A stretch of DNA of 64,000 bases from Bacillus sp. EAC (GCF_002156875.1 NZ_NCSY01000013.1:16148-80147), one strand, 5' to 3'. Positions 23,961-33,315 are shown, counted from the first letter of the stretch. Made by a program: numbers and translations. Notes: a model not told the origin generated them from the letters alone.

Positions 23961-25646
23961 ATGAAATTTATGACAGTTTGGAGTAAGGAAAAGAAGCACT
24001 TATTTATAGCAACAATTTTAATACTCATCTATGTTTCTCCACTTTTTATCTTAGGAGAAAACGCACATATAAGAGTTCATGATAATTTAGATTCGAACAT
24101 CGCTTGGTATAAGACACTGAAAAACTCCGGAGAATTATTTAGTAGTATTAATTCAGTCGTTCCACAAGTTATTAATGGATTACCTAGGAATGCATATGGT
24201 ACGGAGTTTAGTGGTATTCAGTGGCTGAATAATATTTTCCCTTCAATGCTTGCTTATTCAATTTCCCAAATGATTACTAGATTAATCGCGTTTTTAGGGA
24301 TGTATTTGTTATTAAAAAACCATTTTATTTTTTCTAAAGAAAATTATCTGATTAGAGTATGGGTTTCACTTGCATTTGCGCTTACACCGTTTTGGCCATC
24401 CGGTATGCTAAGTACTTTAGGCATGCCCTTAGCTCTATGGGCATTCTTGAATATTAGAAGCGGTAAATATTCATGGAAAGAATGGGTGACCTTAATCTTA
24501 ATACCTTTCTATTCTAGCTTTGTATTAGGATTTTTCTTTTTTCTAGTTTTTATGGGTTTTCTCTGGTTAAGAGACTTACTCGTTAAAAAGAAAATGAATT
24601 GGGTATTCTTTTTAAGTATTGTACTAATGACAGTAATTTACCTAGGAATTGAATATCGACTTGTATATTCCTTAGTATTTCCTTCAGAGCCAACAAGTAG
24701 AAATGAATTCCAAAGTTCTAAATTGAGTTTTTGGCATACGATTCGTTTAGTATTTAAAAATTATCTTTTGGGACATACGCATGTACTTACGTTACACACG
24801 CTCGTCATTGTACCCCTTTCTTTTATGGCTTTTTGGATGATACGTAATCAAAAAAAAGAGAATATCGAAAAACGATATATCTATCTATTTATTTTCAATT
24901 TTTTATTATCAGTTTGGTATGCTTTTTGGTTTTATAAAGGTTGGAAGCCATTAAAGGATCATTATCAATTACTAAATACGTTTAATTTTGCTAGATTTCA
25001 TTTCTTAAGACCTTTAATAATCTATATTATGTTTGCAGTTGGCAGCTATATATTATGGGTTAAGGGTAAAGGATGGCAAAAGTTTGTGAAAATATGCCTT
25101 GCTATTCAAATAATAGTTATGTTTGGTGCAAATGATGAAATTGTATACAGAGTAGCTGCTAAACCTTCCTTTAAACAATTTTATGCGGTCGATCAATTTA
25201 AAGAAATTGCACAATATATTGGGAAACCAAAAAAGAGTTATCGTGTAGCAAGTATAGGAATTCATCCAGCAATTGCACAATATAATGGGTTCTATACTCT
25301 TGACACATATAATAATTTTTATTCACTTAAATACAAACACCAATTTAGAAAAATTATTTCTCCTGAATTAGATAAAAGTCTATTGCTTAAGAAGTATTTT
25401 GATGAATGGGGTGGTAGATGCTACATCTTCGTGGCTGAGTTAGGTAAAAACTATGAATTTAAAAAAGATTCGAAAGTGAAAATTCATCATTTGAAACTTA
25501 ATATCGAAGCGTTTAAGAAAATGGGTGGCGAATATATTTTTTCTGCCGTACCAATAGAAAATGCAAAAAGTAATGGACTGTTACTGAAGAAAGTATTTGA
25601 TGAAAAAGATTCTGCATGGAGAATTTATCTTTACGAAGTAAAATAA
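23961..25646 (+). CDS. YkoS-like polytopic membrane protein (DUF6044), likely GT-C glycosyltransferase
   Basis: A 561-residue protein with about eleven membrane segments and a soluble C-terminal part. An early extracytoplasmic loop, RVHDNLDSNIAWYK (about residues 36-49), carries acidic residues as in GT-C enzymes that use polyprenyl-phosphate sugars. Length and pattern match B. subtilis YkoS (DUF6044). With the GT2 and GtrA genes directly downstream, it completes a three-part system: GT2 loads a sugar onto undecaprenyl phosphate, GtrA flips it, and this protein transfers it to a surface acceptor. Acceptor unknown. ATG 23961 has only a weak ribosome site. Confidence 0.65.
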   Translation: MKFMTVWSKEKKHLFIATILILIYVSPLFILGENAHIRVHDNLDSNIAWYKTLKNSGELFSSINSVVPQVINGLPRNAYGTEFSGIQWLNNIFPSMLAYSISQMITRLIAFLGMYLLLKNHFIFSKENYLIRVWVSLAFALTPFWPSGMLSTLGMPLALWAFLNIRSGKYSWKEWVTLILIPFYSSFVLGFFFFLVFMGFLWLRDLLVKKKMNWVFFLSIVLMTVIYLGIEYRLVYSLVFPSEPTSRNEFQSSKLSFWHTIRLVFKNYLLGHTHVLTLHTLVIVPLSFMAFWMIRNQKKENIEKRYIYLFIFNFLLSVWYAFWFYKGWKPLKDHYQLLNTFNFARFHFLRPLIIYIMFAVGSYILWVKGKGWQKFVKICLAIQIIVMFGANDEIVYRVAAKPSFKQFYAVDQFKEIAQYIGKPKKSYRVASIGIHPAIAQYNGFYTLDTYNNFYSLKYKHQFRKIISPELDKSLLLKKYFDEWGGRCYIFVAELGKNYEFKKDSKVKIHHLKLNIEAFKKMGGEYIFSAVPIENAKSNGLLLKKVFDEKDSAWRIYLYEVK

Positions 25647-25670
25647 CAGCTAAAATGGAAGTGAAATATA

Positions 25671-26666
25671 ATGAAAAAGCCTATTCTGACAATTGTTGTA
25701 CCTTGTTACAACGAACAAGAAGTATTTGGGGAAACAGCGTTACAGCTTACAATCGTTTTAGAAGATATGATCGCAGATTATCTTATTTCTGAAGAAAGTA
25801 AAATTCTTTTCGTAAACGATGGAAGTAAGGACAGAACTTGGGAATTAATCGAAAATGAATGTGAAAGAAATCATTTAGTAAAAGGATTAAAACTTGCGAA
25901 AAATGTAGGACATCAGAATGCTCTAATTGCCGGTCTTGAGGTAGCAAGTAAGCAATCTGATTGTGTAATTTCCATCGATGCAGACTTACAGGATGATATT
26001 AATGTCATTCGAACATTTGTAGAAAAATATTTGGATGGTTTCGATATTGTCTATGGTGTGAGAGATAGTAGGGATACGGATACGTTTTTTAAACGTACAA
26101 CTGCAATTGGATTTTATCGTTTTATGGAGAAAATCGGGATCAACTTAGTACCTAATCATGCGGATTTTCGGCTGATGAGTAAACGTGCACTAGATGAATT
26201 GTTTAATTATACAGAAACTAACTTATTCCTTAGAGGACTTGTACCTCTAGTAGGTTTCGCTTCAACAAAAGTTTATTATGATCGAAAAGAAAGACTCGCT
26301 GGAGAATCGAAATATCCATTAAAAAAGATGATTGCATTTGCGTTTGATGGAATTACTTCGTTTAGTATCGCTCCAATTAGATTAGTAACATTTCTTGGAT
26401 TCTTATCTTTAATATTGAGTACGATAGCTGGAGGTTATGCATTTATCCAAGAGATTTTAGGCAATACGGAATCAGGGTGGTCTTCATTAATGATTTCGAT
26501 TTGGTTTGTAGGTGGTCTGCAATTGATGGGTATTGGAATCATTGGTGAGTATATAGGGAAAATTTATCAAGAAGTTAAAAGACGTCCTAGATATGCAATT
26601 GAATGTGATTTATATTCTTTAAACAAAACGCAACAACTAGCTAAAGTGATTCATAAAAAGGGTTAA
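25671..26666 (+). CDS. GT2 glycosyltransferase, GtrB/YkoT-like (polyprenyl-phosphate sugar synthase)
   Basis: A 331-residue family 2 glycosyltransferase with an N-terminal GT-A domain (VVPCYNE, NDGSKDRTWE, SIDADLQDD; the DxD-type metal site is DAD near residue 104) and two C-terminal membrane helices. It probably transfers glucose or galactose from the UDP sugar to undecaprenyl phosphate on the inner face of the membrane. A QxxRW-like catalytic loop is not needed in this group. It begins 24 bases after the YkoS-like gene, with a GGAAGTGA ribosome site, and is followed 2 bases later by the GtrA gene, so it is co-transcribed. Confidence 0.85.
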   Translation: MKKPILTIVVPCYNEQEVFGETALQLTIVLEDMIADYLISEESKILFVNDGSKDRTWELIENECERNHLVKGLKLAKNVGHQNALIAGLEVASKQSDCVISIDADLQDDINVIRTFVEKYLDGFDIVYGVRDSRDTDTFFKRTTAIGFYRFMEKIGINLVPNHADFRLMSKRALDELFNYTETNLFLRGLVPLVGFASTKVYYDRKERLAGESKYPLKKMIAFAFDGITSFSIAPIRLVTFLGFLSLILSTIAGGYAFIQEILGNTESGWSSLMISIWFVGGLQLMGIGIIGEYIGKIYQEVKRRPRYAIECDLYSLNKTQQLAKVIHKKG

Positions 26667-26668
26667 TT

Positions 26669-27100
26669 ATGAAAAATACTTTTGTTCGTTTTATTCTAGT
26701 TGGAATTGCCAATACGATTGTAGGCTTAAGTGTAATATATGTACTGTTACATGTAGCTGGTCTATCGTATTGGACGGCCACATTTTTGGGGAATTCAGTT
26801 GGGGCATGTGTAAGCTTTCTATTAAATCGGAATTTCACATTTCAAAGTAAAGGATCTGTTAGAAAAAGTATGATCCGATTTATTCTTGTTATCCTATCTT
26901 GTTATCTAATTGCATATAATCTGGGAACTAAAATAATCGATTTATTACTTAGTAAGAGCACTTTTATTCCATCACATTATAAAACCGATGTTGCTGTTTT
27001 AATAAGTACTTGTTTATACACTATATTAAATTATTATTGCCAGAAACTATTTGTTTTTTCACGTGGAAAAGCACTAGTAATTGAAAAAGAAAGAATGTGA
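26669..27100 (+). CDS. GtrA-family flippase
   Basis: A 143-residue GtrA/GtcA-like protein with four membrane helices. The family hallmark is FVRFILVGIANTIVGLSVIY and the SFLLNRNFTF motif before helix 3. GtrA proteins are proposed to flip undecaprenyl-phosphate sugars outward. The gene starts 2 bases after the GT2 stop and ends just before galE, so the four genes form an operon. A basic C-terminal tail follows the last helix. Confidence 0.85.
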   Translation: MKNTFVRFILVGIANTIVGLSVIYVLLHVAGLSYWTATFLGNSVGACVSFLLNRNFTFQSKGSVRKSMIRFILVILSCYLIAYNLGTKIIDLLLSKSTFIPSHYKTDVAVLISTCLYTILNYYCQKLFVFSRGKALVIEKERM

Positions 27101-27104
27101 TGAT

Positions 27105-28124
27105 TTGAGTATACTAGTCCTAGGTGGAGCAGGGTATATAGGATCTCATGCTGTATATCAACTCATTGATAATGGTTATAAAGTAGTAATCATAGATAAT
27201 TTTCAAACTGGTCATGAAGAAGCCATTCACTCTGAGGCAAAATTCTATAAAGGTGATATTCGAGATAAAGAATTTTTGCGGACCGTATTTCAAAACGAGA
27301 GAATTGACGGAGTAATACATTTTGCAGCAAACAGCTTAGTAGGCGAATCAATGGAGAAGCCTTTGGACTATTTTAGTAATAATGTAGTTGGAACTCAAAT
27401 GATTTTAGAAGTTATGAATGAGTTTCACGTTAAAAATATTGTATTTTCTTCATCAGCGGCGGTATATGGTGAACCTGAACTAGTGCCTATTTCAGAGGAT
27501 TTTAGTACTAACCCTACAAACACCTATGGTGAAACAAAGTTAATGATGGAAAAAATGATGAAATGGTGCAGTAGAGCATATGGAATTAAGTATATTTCAC
27601 TTAGATACTTTAATGTCGCTGGGGCTAGGTGTACTGCCGAAATTGGAGAAGATCATACGCCTGAGACTCACCTAATTCCATTAATTTTAAAAGTTGCTTT
27701 AAACCAAAGAGAAGAGATCACAATTTTTGGAGATGATTATGTAACTCCGGATGGAACTTGCATAAGAGACTATATTCATGTGGAAGACTTAGTCGATGCT
27801 CATCTATTAGCACTTAACTATCTGTCCAATGGAGGAGAAAGTGATATTTTTAATCTCGGAAATAACAAGGGATATTCAGTATTAGAAGTTGTTGATGCCG
27901 TTAGAAAGATAACAAATCATCCCATTCCTTTGAAAATAGGAAAGAGAAGAACTGGTGATCCAAGTATATTAATCGCTTCTTCAGAGAAAGCGAAGAAAAT
28001 ATTAGGTTGGACAATTAGACATGAAGATATCACTTCAATAATTAGTGATGCATGGAATTGGCATAAGTCCAATCCAAATGGTTATTCTGATCACAAAAAG
28101 AGACTTCAATTAAAGTACAATTAA
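27105..28124 (+). CDS. galE: UDP-glucose 4-epimerase
   Basis: A 339-residue short-chain dehydrogenase-type epimerase that interconverts UDP-glucose and UDP-galactose. The NAD site GGAGYIGSH is at about residues 7-15. The active-site SSSAAVYG and catalytic YGETK are present. The sugar-binding ARCTAEIGEDH and DYIHVEDL motifs are also present. The TTG at 27105 gives the usual MSILVLGGAG start; the frame is open to a TTG at 27081 that would overlap gtrA. No strong ribosome site is visible, so translation may be coupled to gtrA. It supplies UDP-galactose to the upstream glycosylation genes. Confidence 0.92.
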   Translation: MSILVLGGAGYIGSHAVYQLIDNGYKVVIIDNFQTGHEEAIHSEAKFYKGDIRDKEFLRTVFQNERIDGVIHFAANSLVGESMEKPLDYFSNNVVGTQMILEVMNEFHVKNIVFSSSAAVYGEPELVPISEDFSTNPTNTYGETKLMMEKMMKWCSRAYGIKYISLRYFNVAGARCTAEIGEDHTPETHLIPLILKVALNQREEITIFGDDYVTPDGTCIRDYIHVEDLVDAHLLALNYLSNGGESDIFNLGNNKGYSVLEVVDAVRKITNHPIPLKIGKRRTGDPSILIASSEKAKKILGWTIRHEDITSIISDAWNWHKSNPNGYSDHKKRLQLKYN

Positions 28125-28136
28125 TATACTATTTAA

Positions 28137-28180
28137 AAAGAGGTTTTAGAGTAATTAATAACTCCAATGCCTCTTTTTTT
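28137..28180 (+). terminator. Rho-independent terminator
   Basis: AAAGAGG and CCTCTTT arms with an inner GAGT / ACTC stem and a following T-run, after galE. It closes the glycosylation operon. Confidence 0.75.
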
Positions 28181-28362
28181 GTCATAGAATGTCGATATCT
28201 GATCCAAAGAAAGTATTTTATATTAAATCTGTATTAATCAGCTTAAATTTAGAGAATGGGCAAAAATGATATGCAACGAAAGAAAGGAAATTACATGTAA
28301 TTTCTGTATTGAGTTTCGACTATTGTCCGTAATTAGCAAAGAAGGAATGGTAGGAGGATTAC

Positions 28363-29124
28363 ATGATCTATATACTTTTCGCCTTAGTCTTAATAGGTGG
28401 TTTACTCTTGATATATATGTACAAACAGGCACATTTAAATATAGTGAGAAAACATGAATTTTCTTTCTCACATTTGAAACTTAATAAGCCTATACGATTA
28501 TTTTTTATATCTGATATTCATAGAAGAACGATTCATCCTTCAATTATTGATGAAGTAATTGGTCAAGTAGATGTTGTTATTATAGGCGGAGACTTACTAG
28601 AAAAAGGTGTTCCATTAAAAAGAGTACATAATAATCTGGAAAAGCTACGCAGATTAGGTCCAATTTATTTTGTTTGGGGTAATAATGACAAAGAGGTTTT
28701 ACAGGTGCCAATCATGTCTTTATTTCGGAAGAATGGTGTACAAGTGTTGAAAAATACATCTGCAACAATCTTTCATGATAATAAAGGCTTTTCTTTAATC
28801 GGAGTAGACGATATGAATACGGGGCTTGTAGATTTAGAAACAGCGCTAAGCGGAGTAAATGAAAGCTCATTTAAAATATTAGTAAGTCATGATCCAAGAG
28901 TTTTGAGTTTAATTGAACCTCAACATAAAATTTCGCTTGTTTTGAGTGGGCATACCCATGGAGGTCAAATACGAATCTTCGGTTTTGGACCATATGAAAT
29001 GGGGAAAACCCATATTTCTAAAGAAGTAATACAAATTGTTAGTAATGGTTATGGTACGACTGCTCTACCGCTAAGATTACAGGCAAAACCGGAAGCGCAT
29101 CATATCATTATTGAGAGTTATTAA
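28363..29124 (+). CDS. Membrane-anchored metallophosphoesterase
   Basis: A 253-residue calcineurin-like phosphoesterase with one N-terminal membrane helix (residues 1-20). The metal motifs appear in order: SDIHRR (D-x-H), GGDLLEKG (G-D), GNNDKE (GNxx with Asp in place of His), VSHDP and SGHTHGGQ (GHTH). This pattern fits the YkuE/YpbG group that hydrolyses phospholipid or nucleotide phosphates such as UDP-DAG-type lipids; exact substrate unknown. AGGAGG sits at ideal spacing before ATG 28363. It is monocistronic. Confidence 0.85.
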   Translation: MIYILFALVLIGGLLLIYMYKQAHLNIVRKHEFSFSHLKLNKPIRLFFISDIHRRTIHPSIIDEVIGQVDVVIIGGDLLEKGVPLKRVHNNLEKLRRLGPIYFVWGNNDKEVLQVPIMSLFRKNGVQVLKNTSATIFHDNKGFSLIGVDDMNTGLVDLETALSGVNESSFKILVSHDPRVLSLIEPQHKISLVLSGHTHGGQIRIFGFGPYEMGKTHISKEVIQIVSNGYGTTALPLRLQAKPEAHHIIIESY

Positions 29125-29447
29125 ACGTAAGTTAGTAAGTAGAACTATTTATCAAACTAAATTAGTGTTAGAAAAGCCCGTGTTCTTATTCAGTCATGGG
29201 TTTTCTTATGTCCACGTAACTTGATTAGGCAATTATTAAAGCTTGTTTACAGATCGGCTGCAATAGACCTGTAAATTGAGATGAGTAAGTTGACTTGGAA
29301 GTTTTCATCTAAAAGGGGCGGATTTAGAATAAAAGTAATCTAGTTAACTGGGTTATTATTTAAAATAGCTAATTAATAAATGTAAAATAATGGTAAAATA
29401 TAGTTGTGCTTATTGTGAAGGACTTTACTTACTGAAGGGGGGATAAA
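29125..29447. other. Intergenic region with terminator
   Basis: About 320 bases with one terminator (29172-29205) and AT-rich sequence; no gene seen. It ends with GGGGGG upstream of the next lipoprotein gene. Confidence 0.5.
29172..29205 (+). terminator. Rho-independent terminator
   Basis: AAAAGCCCGTG and CATGGGTTTT arms (one mismatch) separated by 12 bases, with T-rich end. Confidence 0.7.
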
Positions 29448-29981
29448 ATGAGGAATACATTCCTTGTTTTTTTCATTTGCTTATTTTGTTTAGTAGCCTG
29501 CAGTACTCAAAATACAATTGCACCGCCATATAATGGAAATCGTTTAATAATAGGAATCATAGGGAATCCCCCTGAGATCAGAGAAAACAATATAAAGTTT
29601 CATAAAATTTCATTCAAAGAATTAGAGGATAGTAGGCTGCTTTCTTCTTTTGATGCGGTCATGATCATGAAAGAGCACCTGTCAGAAGCAGCGGAGAGTA
29701 AATATGCAAAAGTTTATAAGCAAGCAAGTATTCCATTCTTTTTTGTACAGTCAACAAAAGCTTTTTTACCTTTTACTGAAGAAGATTTGTCATATGAAGA
29801 TACTCCTGAATTAGATGCATGGAGTTATGCTGCAGGATATAGGCGAACTCCAGAAGGAATCGATAATTCATGGTCTTTTGGCTTATATGACGATAAGGTA
29901 ACAAAAGAGAATATATGGGATGTTTATTCAAGGATATTTACTGTCATAGAGACTGAGTCAAAAAAGTATGGGAGATTCTAA
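29448..29981 (+). CDS. Putative lipoprotein, family unknown
   Basis: A 177-residue protein with a lipoprotein signal peptide and lipobox LVAC (Cys19). The mature domain starts NGNRLIIGIIGNPPEIRENN and looks like a compact alpha/beta fold. Similar uncharacterised lipoproteins are widespread in Bacillus. AAGGGGGG precedes ATG 29448. The next gene starts six bases after the stop codon, suggesting co-transcription with the DUF5412 gene. Confidence 0.65.
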   Translation: MRNTFLVFFICLFCLVACSTQNTIAPPYNGNRLIIGIIGNPPEIRENNIKFHKISFKELEDSRLLSSFDAVMIMKEHLSEAAESKYAKVYKQASIPFFFVQSTKAFLPFTEEDLSYEDTPELDAWSYAAGYRRTPEGIDNSWSFGLYDDKVTKENIWDVYSRIFTVIETESKKYGRF

Positions 29982-29987
29982 ACTAAT

Positions 29988-30371
29988 ATGAAAATTTCGG
30001 GTAGGCTATTTTTTACCTTTTATTTTATCTTAATCGTAATCGTTTTAGGAATTTTTTGTTTGTTTCATTCAAAGCAGTCCAATTCGATCGCCATTTTGGA
30101 CCACGTAAATACGAATAAATTAGATGTCATTGAGGAGCTTCCTTCCCCGAATGGACATCAAAAGTTGACCATTTATTTATATGGTGGCGTTTTTTTGAAA
30201 TCAGATTATAGCTATATCGGACAGTTAACTTCCAAAGGCCATAAAAAAGGAAAGTTCATATTGTGGTTATCTCCAGACAAGTATAATGTGAGTTGGGTAA
30301 ATAATCATGAAATACTTATAAATCATAAAAAGATAAATGTTCAAAAAGAAAAGTATGATTTTAGATATTAA
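29988..30371 (+). CDS. DUF5412 family membrane protein
   Basis: A 127-residue protein with one N-terminal membrane helix (about 8-28) and an outer domain. ELPSPNGHQKLTIYLYGGV, then GKFILWLSPDKYNVSWVNN and a KYDFRY end are the family pattern. Function unknown. It follows the lipoprotein by six bases. A related but more diverged protein lies in the array at 9689-10090. Confidence 0.65.
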   Translation: MKISGRLFFTFYFILIVIVLGIFCLFHSKQSNSIAILDHVNTNKLDVIEELPSPNGHQKLTIYLYGGVFLKSDYSYIGQLTSKGHKKGKFILWLSPDKYNVSWVNNHEILINHKKINVQKEKYDFRY

Positions 30372-30392
30372 CTTAACTAACAGAGGGATAAT

Positions 30393-30533
30393 CAGTGTTA
30401 GATCCAGTAAAAATGGTTTTAAAGAACGAAATCGGAGATCCAAATTAAATTGAACGAAGATGATTTTGTACAAATTTCAAAAGCACTTTTTGATGAAATG
30501 GAAGTTGAGTTATTAGAAGTTAGCAATAATTAA
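30393..30533 (+). pseudogene. Short gene remnant
   Basis: A GTG at 30393 starts LDPVKMVLKNEIGDPN then stop. In another frame LNEDDFVQISKALFDEMEVE and LLEVSNN run to TAA 30531-30533. Both have gene-like composition but neither is a full protein, so this is probably the edge of a decayed gene. No family assigned. Confidence 0.3.
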
Positions 30534-30549
30534 TTTAACTTTAAAAGGT

Positions 30550-30590
30550 AAAGAACCTCACTAGTCTTAAACTGGAGAGGTTCTTTATTT
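30550..30590 (+). terminator. Rho-independent terminator
   Basis: AAAGAACCTC and GAGGTTCTTT perfect arms enclosing CACTAGTCTT-type sequence, followed by ATTTATTT. Confidence 0.8.
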
Positions 30591-30727
30591 ATTTCTATAT
30601 ATAAAATTTACTCATTCAATACATTCTTTAATATCAATTTACAGCGGCTCCATAGCAGATTAATAATTCTATTTTATAGTTAAAAAGTAATTAGAAAATA
30701 ATTAAAAACGTTAAGGGGGATATTCAT

Positions 30728-32095
30728 TTGTTAAATAACACACTAAAAAAGAAATTAATTCCTGTAGCAGTGCTTTCAACTATGGTAGTAGGTACATTTA
30801 TTGGTTCATTTGCGAATAATGAAGTTCAAGCGAAAGAAGTTTCAAAAAAAGATGAAATCAGAAACGTCATTTTCTTCATTGGTGATGGTATGGGAGTATC
30901 TTATACAACTGCTCTTCGCTACTTAAAAGATGATCCAGCAACTAAAGAAGTTGAGCAAACTGAATTAGATAAATATCTTGTAGGCCAACAAATGACTTAT
31001 CCTGAAGATCCAAAACAAAACATCACAGATTCTGCTGCAGCGGCTACCGCAATGTCGGCTGGTATAAAAACATACAATGCAGCGATTGGCGTAGATAATG
31101 ATGGATCCTCTGTTAAAACAGTTCTAGAAGCTGCTAAAGAAAAAGGTAAATCAACAGGTTTGGTTGCAACTTCTGAAATCACACATGCTACACCTGCTTC
31201 TTACGGTGCACACGACGTTAACCGTAAAAACATGAATGCAATAGCAGATGACTATTATGATGAAATGATTAAAGGTGGTCACAAAATTGATGTCATGTTA
31301 GGTGGCGGATTAAGTAATTTTGTACGAGAAGACCGTGATTTAACAAAACAATTTAAAAAAGATGGTTACTCTTATGTAACAAATAAAAATGAGATGTTAA
31401 ATGATAAAAACTCTAAAATATTAGGACTGTTTTCCCCAGGTGGAATGCCAAAAATGATTGATCGCGATTCAACTATGCCTTCATTAAGAGATATGACAAA
31501 TACTGCGATTAATAAGTTAAATAAAAATAAAGATGGTTTCTTTTTAATGGTAGAAGGTAGCCAAATTGACTGGGCTGGTCATGATAATGATATTGTTGCA
31601 TCTATGAGTGAAATGGAAGATTTCGAAAACGCATTTAAGTCGGCAATCGCTTTTGCTAAAAAGGACAAACATACATTAGTAGTAGCTACAGCTGACCACT
31701 CAACAGGTGGCTTTTCAATTGGTGCAAAAGGTGATTACAACTGGTACGGTGCTCCAATTATGGCTGCAAAACGTACACCTGACTTTATGGCAGAGCAAAT
31801 TTCAAAAGGTGCAGATGTAGAGCAAACACTAAAATCTTATATCGGCTTACAATTAAAACCAGAAGAAATCCAGTCTGTTAAAACTGCGGCGCAATCTAAA
31901 GATCTAGTTCAAATTGATAATTCTATTGAAGCGATATTTGATAATCGCTCAGTAACTGGATGGACAACAGGTGGTCATACAGGCGAAGATGTTAATGTAT
32001 ATGCTTATGGTCCTGGTAGTCAATTATTTGCTGGTAAAATCGATAATACTGATCAAGCGAAAAACATCTTTAACATCTTGAAAAATGGAAGATAA
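30728..32095 (+). CDS. Alkaline phosphatase (PhoA/PhoB family)
   Basis: A 455-residue secreted alkaline phosphatase releasing phosphate from monoesters. The signal peptide is residues 1-35. The metal and active-site motifs are all present: FFIGDGMG, the catalytic serine in TDSAAAATAMSAG (about residue 100), EGSQIDWAGHDND, TADHSTGG and the final TGGHTGEDV with its zinc His. The start is TTG 30728 after AAGGGGGA. Bacillus homologues are under PhoP control, but I could not identify a clear Pho box. Monocistronic, with a terminator downstream. Confidence 0.92.
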   Translation: MLNNTLKKKLIPVAVLSTMVVGTFIGSFANNEVQAKEVSKKDEIRNVIFFIGDGMGVSYTTALRYLKDDPATKEVEQTELDKYLVGQQMTYPEDPKQNITDSAAAATAMSAGIKTYNAAIGVDNDGSSVKTVLEAAKEKGKSTGLVATSEITHATPASYGAHDVNRKNMNAIADDYYDEMIKGGHKIDVMLGGGLSNFVREDRDLTKQFKKDGYSYVTNKNEMLNDKNSKILGLFSPGGMPKMIDRDSTMPSLRDMTNTAINKLNKNKDGFFLMVEGSQIDWAGHDNDIVASMSEMEDFENAFKSAIAFAKKDKHTLVVATADHSTGGFSIGAKGDYNWYGAPIMAAKRTPDFMAEQISKGADVEQTLKSYIGLQLKPEEIQSVKTAAQSKDLVQIDNSIEAIFDNRSVTGWTTGGHTGEDVNVYAYGPGSQLFAGKIDNTDQAKNIFNILKNGR

Positions 32096-32102
32096 AATGA
32101 AT

Positions 32103-32140
32103 GTTCCCGTTAGATGAGTTAATTTAACGGGAACTTTCTT
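32103..32140 (+). terminator. Rho-independent terminator
   Basis: Perfect GTTCCCGTTA / TAACGGGAAC arms separated by 12 bases, followed by TTTCTTT, directly after the phosphatase gene. Confidence 0.88.
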
Positions 32141-32179
32141 TGAATTACTCATGACATAAGAAGATAGAGGGGGATTGAC

Positions 32180-32854
32180 GTGAAAAAAATGATTCCAATG
32201 TTTTTAGCATTTACGATGTTAAGTGGATGTAACTTTGTGCAAGATACTGATAAACAACATGTTAATACCGATCATACTCAATCGGATAAAGCTTCAACTA
32301 TCGAGCACAAAGCAAAATCACTATCAGATATTTATGTACCGAACCCTCAAGTAACAGATGATACAAAATTATTAAAAATAGGACAAATAATAAAAGATGA
32401 TAAGGGTGAAGTGACTTTAAATGGATTAGCTGCTTTGAATAAATCATTTCATATTGGTCCAATCGAAATGAAAATTAAAAATGTGAAACTAATTCATAAT
32501 TTACCGACATATTCCTTGATGGACTATTTTCATTATTACACCGAACATTATGAGGAGTTTGAATTTGTAAAAGTAGAGGTAGAATTGATTAATCATTCAA
32601 GTGAAAATGTACGATTTGGACCTGTTTCACATTTGATTACTAGTAATAGTGAAGAAAAAGTATTTAAAGATGATTTTTATATTGAATATTTAGGTGGAGA
32701 GATTGCTGCAAACAGCTCCAAGCAAGGTGCCTTAGGTTTTATAGTGGAAAAAACTTCACCTAGGCTCAATTGGTTAGAGATTACAACCAGTGATGTACTT
32801 GATGACAATCAAAAAGTTATACAAAAGGGTCAAAGAATAAAAGTAGATTTTTAA
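32180..32854 (+). CDS. Putative lipoprotein (224 aa)
   Basis: A 224-residue protein with lipoprotein signal (lipobox LSGC, Cys16), then a low-complexity polar linker (DTDKQHVNTDHTQSDK), then a beta-rich domain. The pattern KVEVELINHSSENVRFGP with late GFIVEKTS resembles the DUF4352/immunoglobulin-like domain of telomeric repeat-binding-factor-2-like lipoproteins in Firmicutes. Function unknown. GGGGGAT precedes GTG/ATG-rich DNA and the ATG is 32180. Terminators lie on both sides. Confidence 0.6.
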   Translation: MKKMIPMFLAFTMLSGCNFVQDTDKQHVNTDHTQSDKASTIEHKAKSLSDIYVPNPQVTDDTKLLKIGQIIKDDKGEVTLNGLAALNKSFHIGPIEMKIKNVKLIHNLPTYSLMDYFHYYTEHYEEFEFVKVEVELINHSSENVRFGPVSHLITSNSEEKVFKDDFYIEYLGGEIAANSSKQGALGFIVEKTSPRLNWLEITTSDVLDDNQKVIQKGQRIKVDF

Positions 32855-32894
32855 CTGTTTAATAAAAAATAAATTAGATTTAATTTAGTAAATA

Positions 32895-32930
32895 AAAAAC
32901 TCCTTTTCTTATAAAAAAGGAGTTTTTTTC
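32895..32930. terminator. Bidirectional terminator
   Basis: AAAAAACTCCTTTT and AAAAAAGGAGTTTTTTT arms around CTTAT. It sits between convergent genes and has an A-run on one side and a T-run on the other, so it can serve both. Confidence 0.88.
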
Positions 32931-32946
32931 ATCCGATCATTTTACA

Positions 32947-33315
32947 TTATAAAGTGACTTCGTCTTCTACAGGTGAAAGAAGCACTTCGTTTTTATCAGG
33001 ATACATTTGTTCAATGTGGTGTTCACCCCAAGAACATAATAAATCTAATACTTCTTTAAGTGACCATCCATATTCAGTTAAAGAATATTCAACTTTTGGA
33101 GGAACTTGATTAAATACTTCTCTATTAACAATATTGTCTTCTTGTAGCTCTTTTAATTGTTGAGTAAGCATTTTTTGAGTGATGTTAGGCATCAACTTTT
33201 TTAATTCACTCGTTCGTCTCTTACCTTTTATTAAATGACAAAGGATTACAACCTTCCATTTGCCTCCAATAACATCTAACGAAGCTTCTACTGGAATGTT
33301 ATATTTTTTCATCAT
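32947..33315 (-). CDS. HxlR-family transcriptional regulator (YtcD-like)
   Basis: A 122-residue winged-helix regulator of the HxlR family (residues starting MMKKYNIPVEASLDVIGGKW). The family signature GGKWKVVILCHLIKGKRRTS and KMLTQQLKELQEDNIV is clear. A Cys is present at about residue 31 (ILCHL), the position used for redox sensing in YodB-like members. ATG 33315 follows GGGGG. It is divergent from an MFS pump and an aldo/keto reductase, matching the B. subtilis ytcD-ytbD-ytbE order. It probably represses them in response to an electrophile or oxidant. Confidence 0.85.
   Translation of the reverse strand: MMKKYNIPVEASLDVIGGKWKVVILCHLIKGKRRTSELKKLMPNITQKMLTQQLKELQEDNIVNREVFNQVPPKVEYSLTEYGWSLKEVLDLLCSWGEHHIEQMYPDKNEVLLSPVEDEVTL

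Noticed and set aside
30365..30385. TTAACTAACAGAGG as a 20th array element
   Set aside because: Only the left half-site CTAAC matches; no right arm, hairpin or second core.
30590..30727. Pho box before alkaline phosphatase
   Set aside because: No direct repeats of the TTAACA type at 11-base spacing could be identified with confidence.
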